This document shows positions 55,801 to 64,000 of a DNA stretch of 64,000 nucleotides, one piece after another. A model generated the notes under the pieces. It was given only the letters and a program-made list of their open reading frames with translations, was not told the DNA's origin and searched no databases. The DNA is taken from the NCBI GenBank assembly GCA_037349105.1, contig JAYJMM010000039.1, forward strand, positions 124,001-188,000. Direction: 5' to 3'. This DNA comes from Limnomonas spitsbergensis (Eukaryota; Chlorophyta; Chlorophyceae; Chlamydomonadales). The stretch's first letter is position 1. Each line of letters begins with the position of its first letter. The position numbers were made by a program, and so were the translations under genes.

Positions 55801-58800
55801 AAGCTGCGTTGTTTCCTTAACTTCCAGGCCCAAATAGGGCGTAGCTTTCCTTCTTTCTTTCCTTCCTTCCTTCATTTTTTCAATAGACTTTCCGAGCCTT
55901 ACGGCATCCACACCCTCTGCCCGCCCCGCACCTGCGTCACCGCGCACATGAGACTGGCAATGTCACCGGCGGACATGCCTGTTGCCGCCGCACCCGCCGC
56001 CGCCGCGCCCATCAGCGGCGCCACCGCCCGCGACTCCCTCACCGCAGCAAACGCAGCGCCGTCACCCCCCGCCATCGACGCCGTCGTCCTGAGCACCTGC
56101 AACGCCTGACCGGGGCTGAACCGCGCCGCCTGCCTGCCCGCCTCAGCCAGTAGCTGCCGCGCGACCATGGGAAGCGGCCCCGCAGCCCCGCTACCCTCCT
56201 CCCCGATCTGCCTCGATGCAGCAGCACGCATGGAATCGTCGGTAGCGTCCATCGCGTACGCCACCAGCAGGCTACATATGTCCTGCGGCCCCAGCACAGA
56301 GTCCATGCTGCTGGACACGAGGGCGCCTGGCGCCTGCTGCTGCTGCTGCTGCTGTCCCTCTGTCAAGACTTGGCAGGTGGCGTCCGTAACGGCCACCGCC
56401 CACTCCAGCGGGGGGGTGAAGGAAGAGCGGAGGAACAGCTCCAAGCAGCTGGTGATGTCGTTGGGACTCAGCTCTAGCAGTGTGAACGAGAGGGGAAAAG
56501 GGGGAACAGGGTTGGATGTGGGGAGTGGTGAGGGCGGAGTGAGCCGGCCGGGGACGGGATAGAGAGGAGGGCTTGGAGCATCCTGCCAACAGTAAGAAGT
56601 GTCTGGCTGACAAGCCTAGCCCAGGTGCAGTTCACATGCACCTGGACAGAAGGCTGCCCCCATACGTGAGCCTAGCCAGTCTCCCCGGGATACCTCAGCA
56701 GCAGCTACCCCTAGGCAGCATCACACCCAGGGGGCACATGCTACAAGGTGCCACGCACCCGATGGGCAACACAAAAGGGAGAATCCGCGGCACATTTGAA
56801 AAAAGCACAGCAGCTTTGTGGTATCTTCACCACCTGGCAGCGTCACACCAAGGGGCACGTGCCGGCTGAAAATCGCACCACACACGGGTTTCCCTGCCGG
56901 CTGTCGCACATTTGAAAACAGCTGCAGCGTTGCGGTTTGCACCGTCAAACACCGATATATATAAGGTTATAATAGACACCTTCGATCGAAACATGACCAT
57001 ATGTATAAGGGCATCTACGACACATCGCAAAACAACTGCAGTGTGTCCTTTAACACACTATTCGGCAGCGTCGCACTCAAGAGGTCAACCGACACATACC
57101 TGAAAACAGCTGCAGCGTCGCGTCGCACACCGCCTGGCAACACTCCACTGGCAGGCCCTCCTGCGTCGCGGCCAGGCCGGGCAGCAGCACCCCTAAGCAC
57201 CCCGCGGTCTCCAGCGCGCCGTCCTCCTCCCCGAGCACAGCCTCGAGGAACTCTGGCTCGCCGATCTCCGTGATGCGCAGCACCGCCTCGTCGCGTATGC
57301 GCCGGTACCACAGCTGCGCCCAGGGCCCCGCGGGCGGGTCGGCCGGGACGGGCCAGGCTGGGGCACCAGAGGGGACCTCCAGAGCTGCAGAGCCAAGCAC
57401 GGACCTGCAAAAAAAAAAGCAGGCTTGCGAAAAACGAGAGCAGGCTTGCAAAAAAATTGCGGGGAGGGTCTGCGACAGGCCGGGTACCGATGAGCAGGAG
57501 GATGCGGCGGTCATGGCTAAACGGCGGGGTAGTGAGCACTGGGTTGTTTTTCCAGCACCTATATGCATCTGCCCAATAGCCTCTGATGACCCCCGTTCAA
57601 AAGAATGGCAACTAGCACAAATCAATCAAGTGCTTCCAATTTCCAATTTCCTATCTCCAAGAACCAGGAAATATGTCCCCCTAGGGACAGCGTTATGGAC
57701 AGCGGGAGGCGGGCATCTTCAGAAGGGGTGTCCGACACCAGAACTCGTTTTAGTGCGCGTCAGACCCCCTTAGGAAATGCCGCTGGGCGGCCACACTCGG
57801 GCCAATGTGGACCAAACCCTGATTGATGTACAGCCGGGGGCCCAAGCAGTAGGGCTTGCTGCACCAGGCCTCCCCGCAGACAGGCCGTGATGTAGCTGAG
57901 TTGTAGCTGGATTTGTAGCTGAAGCACCCTGAGGAGTTGTAGCTGAAGCTCCCTGAAACAAACAATGCCCCATTCCTGCACATACGTGTGCAGGACTGCA
58001 GGGGCGGAGGTTGGAGTGAGGGGGGTTGGGACCAGTCGGAGCCCTCCCATGACCATGAGGCATTTGGAACTCCCTCACCCTCCACCTGGTCCTCACTTGG
58101 CCACTCACCCTCAACAGGAGTCCCAGGATCCCACCCAAAACCCAATTCCCAGCATCCCACCCAAACACGCACCCTCCACCTGGTCCTCGCCTCGACACTC
58201 TCACCCTCAGCATGGATTCAGTATGGACCCTTTCACACATCCTAACCCCCTCTAATTTATATTTCCATGAACCCACCCACCCACACAACCATTCAATCAC
58301 TACACAATCTCTCACCCCTCCTTCCCATTCAGTTACTCCCACTCCCTCCCCTCCCCCTCCCTCCCTCCACTCCCCTCCCCCCCCCTCCCCTCCCCCTCCC
58401 TCCCTCCAACTCTCCCACTCACATCAGAACACTGTTGAATGCCAGTATCAGCCTCAGCCTCACTCATCCAACCAGTCACTCACCTCCCTCTTCCTTCTCC
58501 CCCCCCCACCCCCCTATCCCCACTCCTTCTCCCCCACCCCCACCCCCCTATCCCCCATTTCCATTCACCTCACACACCTGAGTGTAGAGTCAGATGCTAG
58601 CACCAGCCCCACTCACCCCACCACCCGCTCCCTCCCACCTCCTCCCCTTCTCCCCCTCCACCTCTCACCCCCCCCCCCACACACACCTCAGAGCAAAGCA
58701 AGATGCCAGCATCAGGCCCACTCCCTCCCCTCTCCTCCTCTCAACCCCCCCCGCACCTCAGAGCAGAGTAAGATGCCAACATCAGGCCCACATCTGAAGC

Positions 58801-61800
58801 CGATGCATTCTCCCGGGTTTTAGTCCGGTCCTTCATCGTCCCCTCCGCCAGCTCTTGCCACCACTCGCTGCTGGGCGCGTGAGCCGTGGAGGCGAAGGAG
58901 CGAAGAAGGCGCGCGTGGTCAGCGGATTTATAGCCATCAGTCATAAACGGCATGCTCGCCGCCTCAACCTACAAGCAGCGGCAGCAGTAGCGGTAGCAGC
59001 GGCAGTAGCAGCAGCGGCAGTAGCAGCAGTGGCAGCAGCAGTAGCAGTAGCAGCAGGAACAGCAAGAGTCAGCAGCGGTAAAAGTAAGGGCAGCGGGTTA
59101 GCGTAAGGCACCCCTCCTTATACCCCTCCGGCCCTCCTTGTCCATGGGGGTAATCCCACCCCTTTCCTCTGTATCATACACCCTGCTTGCAGCGGAGATG
59201 AACAATGATCCCCTCTGTCAACCCAGGTAACCGGCCTCCCTTCTCTGTCAAGCACCCCACACGGAAATCCCTCTGTGCGCCTTTCCCCTGCCCTCCCCCA
59301 CGCCCTCCCCTCCCCTACCCCACCCTTTTACACTCCCCACCCTTCCACACCTTTTCAAACCCTCTCACACCCTCCCACACCCACCATAGGCATCAGCGGC
59401 GTCGCCGGCCTGCCGTGCTCTGCCAGTGCCGCAGCCATCACCATGACGCCACGCGCCTCACTCAGCCCGCCCGCCTCTCCATAGCCCTCGACCAGTCCCG
59501 CCAGCCACTCCGTTGGAGCCTCCGCGGCCAAGAGGCCACTGGCCTGCAGCGCGCAGGCACACAGCTGCTGCTCCCCCACCTCCATCTCCCTAGCCGCGTC
59601 CTCAAAGGCCTCCTCAGAATCCTCGGCCGTGGCGGCGGCCGCCAGGCGCTGCCGCCTCCGCACAAGCTGCTTGAACTTAGCGTCGGTGAGCCGCATGAGA
59701 GGGGACAGCCACTCGGCCGGCAGCGCCTGGCGGTGGAACACGAGCGCCTTGAGGACGTCCACGAGCTGCGCAAAAGGGTGAACAAACTAGTGAGAAGGGC
59801 AGCACAAATGTGCAACCAGTGTGTTCCGGGAAGAGACTCCCCCTGTGGCTCCACCCTGTACCTCCATCCAGTACCTCCACCCTGTACATCAACATGTACC
59901 TCAGCCCCGTACCTCAACCATATACTTAAATCCTGTACTTTAACCCTGTACTCTAGCCCTGTACACCAACCCTGTACATCAACCCTGTACTTCAACCTGT
60001 GTACTTAAACCCTGTACTGAACCCCGTACCTCCACCCTGCACCTCAACCTGTGTACTTAAACCCTGTACTGAACCCCGTACCTCCACCCTGCACCTCAAC
60101 CTGTGTACTTAAACCCTGCACCTCCACCCTGTACCGCCACCCTGTACCTCAACCCTATACCTCCACCCTGCACCTTCACCCTATACCTCAACCTTTGAAC
60201 TTAAACCCTGTACCTCTACCCTGTACATCACGTACCTCCACCATGTCCCTCCACCCTGTACCTCCACCCTGTACCTACACCCTCTACCTCAAGCCCCCCC
60301 CCCTCTTTAATCCCGATGCACCTGCTCAGGGTTGACCCCATCTTCCTTCTCCTCCTCCTCGCCTGCCTCCGCCTCTACCCGCTGCCTCTGTGCCTCCCTT
60401 GCGGCCACGGTGACCGTCACGCGCCAAAAGCGCTCCATGAGTGCATACAGCGTGCGGGGAGGCAGATTCTGCCTGGCTTCCAACACCGCGGACATCACGC
60501 CGGCTACGGCGGCTGGGCTGAAGCCCTCGGCGAGCGTGGCGGCCCGGCCGCTCCAGGTCAAAAGCCACATGTTGACATCGTCCGCGCTTCCGCTGCCCTC
60601 CTTGTCCCGGTTCGCAAAGGAGTCACCGAGCGCGCCCGGCAGCAGCCCGCAGCGCACCGCCCCGACGAGCAGCAGGGCCAGGCCCTGCGCCGTAAAGTCC
60701 GTCCCCCCTCCCTCCTCCTCCTTGTCCGCCGCCGCATCCTCGACTCCTTCGTTTCCGCCCTCGCTGCTCTTGGCGCCCGGGCGCCGGACGGCCCCTGGCT
60801 GACCCAGCTGCTCCTGCGCCTGTAACTTCAGCACCGCCTTCCTCTCCTCCGCGACCATGATCACCTGCGCTCGCTTGGCCACCACCACCGCGCTCGCGCG
60901 AGCAGCCTCCGTGATAACAACATCCTCAAACTCGGTGACCTGAACGAGTGAAGGCCGGCCGGCCGGCAGGGGAAAATAAGTCCGCTCCGGTGCTCCTTCA
61001 TACCGGTACTAAAATTTCCACACTTGCTCAGCGTTGCACTTCCCTTTCTTCACACACAAATTCGTGTCCGCCGTCCCCAAGCCCTCCTACTCTACCTACG
61101 TAGCGCCACGCTTGCCTCACTCATCTCTCTCTCAGACGTAGCGCACCACATGTGCCACTAGAGATATGGGAAACTGTCAAGCCTGAATTGGTCTCTAAAA
61201 TTTCCCTTCAGGAAGCATATGTGTCAGTTGATATAGCCCCCTATGGGTCCCAAGAAAAGCCTTTTTCGAGCAGTGTGCCGGTATCCCAGACCCTCCTTTG
61301 CTCCCAGACCCTCCTTTGCTCCCAGACCCTCCTTTGCTCCCGCAATCCCCTTGGCACTATATAGAGACCGCCCTGAAAGCTGGAGCAGAAGAAGTCAGGA
61401 TAATGAGACCCTCCTTCACAGCTAAAGCAGGAGAAGGCAGACTATTGCAAGGGACCCTCCATTCCACAAGGCGCACCTCGAACAGCAACCGGCCGAGAAA
61501 GTTAGCAGGGGCTGGGATGTCACACCTGAGCGCAATCATCCGGGCAGAGAGTGGGGGCATTTTCATTTTCATTTAAATTTGAATGATCGGTTTTAAGAGT
61601 GTGCATCCATGTGTGGTCCAGGGCGCTCACGCGCTTACCCGTGTGGGCGGTGCAAATGTCTGGTACAGATGTACACACCCGACATGACACCCTGAAGCCG
61701 AGGCGGTGCACAACTGACGGTGCAGTAACGCGCAGTACATGTACTTGCCCACGTACTTCTGTACTTCTGTACTCCTCGCACCTGGCTGAGCTCTCCAAGG

Positions 61801-62569
61801 CAGCCTCCACCCACTCCGGTCCCGGAGTGCATCCCGGTGCAGCGACACTGCCCACACTGCCCCCCTGCTCATCTGTCTCCACGACTGCCAGCGACGACAA
61901 GGCGCCCAGCGTTGTGCAGCACGCCTCAGCGCCGACCAGCGAAGAGAGGGACGGGGAGGCCGCGGCGGCAGCCGCCGAGCGGCGCAGCAGCGCGCCTGTG
62001 GCGCCGAGGTAGGTCGCCATCCAGGTCCCATCCGGTCGCACGCCGCACGCGACCAACGCCCACAACAGGTCCGACAGCTCCCCGAACAAAAAGTAGAGGC
62101 GGTTAGGGGCGCGACCGGCACCCTCCGGATCTAGATCCGAATCGGGATCCGGATCCGTGTCGGTACCAGCTGCGGCGGCCGCCACCGCCGCCGCCGCCTC
62201 GCCGTACACGTCGCCGGCGCGGCCGCCGAAGCGCCGGCGCGTCTCGAACAAGCCTAGATAAATACACTCCAGGTAGCGGCCGAGCCAGGCCGCGTCCGTG
62301 GGCATGCCCCATAGCATCGCAGCCCTCGCCAGCGAGGACAGGCACTGCGCCGGCAGCGGCTGGACACCCTCGACCACCTGCCCCTTGAAGCCACCGCTCT
62401 CCTGAACAGCCTCTTGCTCAGCAGCTATTTGAACCTCCTCTCCACTGGGCATTAGGACAGAGCTGGGGGCGAGGCCTGCGCCCTGCGGCAACGCCTCGCC
62501 GCCCCAGGCTATGTCGGCACTCTTAGCTAACGCCGCAGACCACTCGGGTCTGGGGACGTATCCGCACAC
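52877..62569 (-). CDS. Octotricopeptide-repeat (OPR)-like protein, 5' partial
   Basis: Nine minus-strand exons, 62569-61782, 61525-61477, 60939-60322, 59765-59385, 58968-58757, 57404-57100, 56473-55932, 55125-54886 and 53860-52877 (stop), join with all phases consistent to 1372 residues. Upstream exons lie beyond or were not found. Repeats of about 38 residues fit the OPR pattern of algal nucleus-encoded organelle RNA factors: PLPAQCLSSLARAAMLWGMP with TDAAWL (71-95), LSDLLWALVACGVRPDGTWM (166-184), and later ELSPNDITSCLELFLRSSF with PPLEW, LGVKPPDAWQQHF, and SREVAVLLSAMARLGM. Ala-rich and acidic inserts and polyQ separate them. No RAP domain is visible at the C-terminus. OPR proteins bind chloroplast or mitochondrial transcripts and control their stability, splicing or translation; the target here is unknown. 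The repeat match is by eye and degenerate, so another alpha-solenoid family is possible. Confidence 0.65.
53940..54145. mobile_element. MITE with about 33-bp terminal inverted repeats (family M2)
   Basis: GGGGCCTGTCACTAGGGGGT, continuing CGGACTAGTCCCC, is mirrored at the right end (GGGGACTAGTCCGACCCC to GTGACAGGCCCC) with a one-base difference. The element is 206 bp and lies in the last intron of the OPR-like gene. The internal sequence is unrelated to M1. Confidence 0.8.
54311..54568 (-). mobile_element. SINE family A, near full length
   Basis: The minus strand starts GGGGGAATTGGTCCATTGGT (A-box region), then CACTGGTGGTATCCATGTCT and a B-box relative GGATCGATTCT, the body, and the tail CGCGGCTGAGCGTTTGGCAG ending CTATTCTAAAC. 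It lies in the last intron of the OPR-like gene. Confidence 0.7.
54615..54868 (+). repeat. 26-bp tandem array, about 9 copies
   Basis: Unit GGTATCGGTACATCGGTACT plus GCCAGG with variants. The period is not a multiple of 3, so each frame cycles through a 26-residue repeat (YRYIGTARGIGTSVLPGVSV); not coding. It lies just downstream of the splice donor at 54885 (minus) of the OPR-like gene. Confidence 0.9.
55578..55770. mobile_element. TA-flanked MITE (family M1), copy 3
   Basis: Starts CCGTGGGTTTGATTTGCCTT and ends GGCAAAGCAAATGTACGG then TA. Same orientation as the copy at 47425. It lies in an OPR-like gene intron. Confidence 0.7.
58975..59070. repeat. GCAGCGGCAGTA trinucleotide-type array
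   Basis: Compound (GCA/GCG/GTA)n repeat immediately upstream of the acceptor at 58969 (minus). On the coding strand it reads as a CTG/CTA/CCG pyrimidine-purine alternation. Confidence 0.8.
59860..60295. repeat. 13-bp tandem array (ACCCTGTACCTCC type)
   Basis: About thirty degenerate copies of ACCCTGTACHTCM with occasional one-base slips, filling most of the intron 59766-60321 of the OPR-like gene. Confidence 0.85.
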
Positions 62570-63555
62570 CTGACATAGGGAGGGGACCAGGGTTCTAGTT
62601 TAGGTTTCACACACCTGACATGGGGAGGGGACCAGGGTTCAGGCTTAGGATTCACACACCTGGCGGGGATCATCCCTTGACCAGCGTTAAGGGTTTAGGG
62701 TTAATAGTCCGACATACAGAGGATGATGACCAGGTTTAAGGGTGCAGGGTTTAGGATCTGCAAACCGGGCCAAGCAGCCTGGGTTAGAGATTACGAATTT
62801 GGGATCTGCACACCCGACAGGGGGCGATCAGAGCGCAAGGAGGAGTGCCCTTGAGAGCGCTCCTAGATTTCCCCCAAACTCGGCAAACTGTTTTCGATCC
62901 CAAGGGTCTTGGGATCAGAAATAACTTTGGACCCTGATCTTGATCCCATGGGATGAAGATCAGGGTTTAAAATTAACCCAAGCTGGGAATTTAGGGGAGA
63001 AGTCACCAGCACAAGCTTCAGCCGGACCTCCGAAACAAATGACTTCCGGCCTCTGGGTTGCGGTGTGGTTCTGTTCTTTTGCGGAACAGTAATCCCTTTG
63101 TGGTACGGTCATCCTTTTGTAGGACGTCCATCCTTTGTGGTTCGGTGAGTGAAATTTTTACAGTCCAACGGGGCATCACATTTAATACTTGACACATCCA
63201 CATTTCCGAACCTGGCACATCTACGTCTCCATCTAGTTTTTGATTGGGTAATATTTAGCATTATATACGCAGATTTACAAAGATGCTGCCTGCTACTGGA
63301 TCAGAGCCTCCCCCTCTCTGTCAGCAAATGTGAAGTTTGTGAATTTTTTCCAGCAAATGTGGTGTTCGCGCGTCGTCTGTTGTTTCTGTTGCCGGTGGTT
63401 TGGTCTCTGGTGCCTGTCTCGTTCCTTGTTTTCGGGATTCTGCCGGTCCGCTCTGCCTGGCCCTTTCGCAAAAGGCTGTGGGTGGTTGCGTCTACTTTGT
63501 GGCAACAAGTGGAGAAGAGCATCCCCCGCCTGCGTCGCTGACAGCACATGTAAAG
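62570..63555. other. Upstream intron or flank of the OPR-like gene
   Basis: 62570-62830 repeats an approximately 75-bp unit with CACACCTGAC and GATCAGGGTTTAGGG-like strings, some of which copy the exon acceptor at 62570. 63140-63190 is a family C fragment (ATTTTTACAGTCCAACGGGG). A minus-strand upstream coding exon was not recognised. Confidence 0.45.
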
Positions 63556-64000
63556 TTGTTGTGAAGTTTTTACAGTCCAGCGGGGCATCACATTTGCTGC
63601 ATGGCACTTGTTCCCGTAGGTTGAGGGATCGAACCCGCCACACGATCTTCTCTCTCCCCCCGCCTAGAGCGCCGGGTTCCATGTTCCTGCCCCATCACAT
63701 AGGAGGATGGCAAGGCTGCACCATGGCCCAGGCTGTGCATGGTAGCTGGAATTGAGCCTAGTCATTCCCTACCAGCCCCACGTGGCCGAGCGTTCAGCAG
63801 GGCCCAGCAGGTATGCACTGTTCTTAACTTGTGCCCGTAAACCGGTGCAGGCACTAAATACGCTAGGACAGCCAGCTAGGACAGCCAGCTAGGACAGCCA
63901 GCAAAAACCAGTGACCCCCCTGGGCAAGCAACCAACACACAACCACCGAGCAGTAGCGTAGGAATTAACCCCATAGTGCAGAAGATTAGCCCCAGCCAAA
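63556..64000 (+). repeat. Family C repeat interrupted by a SINE
   Basis: 63560-63618 and 63827-64000 together match 4036-4270. The interruption is the SINE A copy at 63619. The right part has a 14-bp triplication (CTAGGACAGCCAGC). It runs off the window edge. Confidence 0.8.
63619..63826 (+). mobile_element. SINE family A nested in family C, 13-bp target duplication
   Basis: Flanked by ACTTGTTCCCGTA (63606-63618) and ACTTGTGCCCGTA (63827-63839), one mismatch. The insert starts GGTTGAGGGATCGAACCC (B box; the A box is lost) and ends GGTATGCACTGTTCTTA. Confidence 0.85.

Noticed and set aside
58212..58823. Pro/Ser/His-rich plus-strand ORFs
   Set aside because: Pyrimidine-rich intron of the minus-strand OPR-like gene containing exon-edge copies.

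Overview
This is nuclear DNA of an intron-rich eukaryote, most likely a chlorophyte green alga. All recognisable genes are split by GT-AG introns into GC-rich, G/C-ending exons. They sit in lower-GC DNA full of short retroelements, inverted-repeat elements and tandem arrays. The gene set also fits: a FOUR LIPS/MYB88-type R2R3-MYB, a plant-type sphinganine C4-hydroxylase, an ataxin-2/CID-type RNA-binding protein and a large octotricopeptide-repeat (OPR)-like protein. I cannot name the species.

Layout. 1-3.4 kb: 3' part of a gene with a calponin-homology-like domain. Its 3' exons are duplicated at 14.1-15.9 kb as a truncated copy with a frameshift. Between the copies lie a decayed class-3 lipase (11.5-13.3 kb), a BED-finger transposon-type ORF (10.4-10.9 kb) and dispersed gene fragments. 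18.5-26.6 kb: two tandem paralogues for small secreted proteins that I do not recognise, sharing a 181-bp block identical at every base. 29.2-33.7 kb: ataxin-2 homologue, complete in 6 exons. 36.1-37.7 kb: candidate small membrane protein. 45.6-38.7 kb (minus): the MYB gene, with a 1.4-kb 17-bp minisatellite in its last intron. 46.2-50.8 kb: sphinganine C4-hydroxylase, 5 exons, all three histidine boxes intact. 62.6-52.9 kb (minus): OPR-like gene, 9 in-phase exons, 5' end not found.

The genes do not form a pathway; each looks independently transcribed. The ataxin-2 protein is expected to act in mRNP and stress-granule control, the MYB in transcription, the hydroxylase in ER sphingolipid synthesis, and the OPR-like protein probably in organellar RNA metabolism.

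The most striking signal runs across the genes. At many exon edges the last or first few tens of coding bases, with the splice site or stop codon, recur as degenerate tandem 'echoes' in the adjoining intron or 3' flank. I found this in the ataxin-2, hydroxylase, MYB, OPR-like and lipase loci. A second signal is two tRNA-like SINE families with a shared tail; all four copies whose target duplications I could define inserted at ACTTG.
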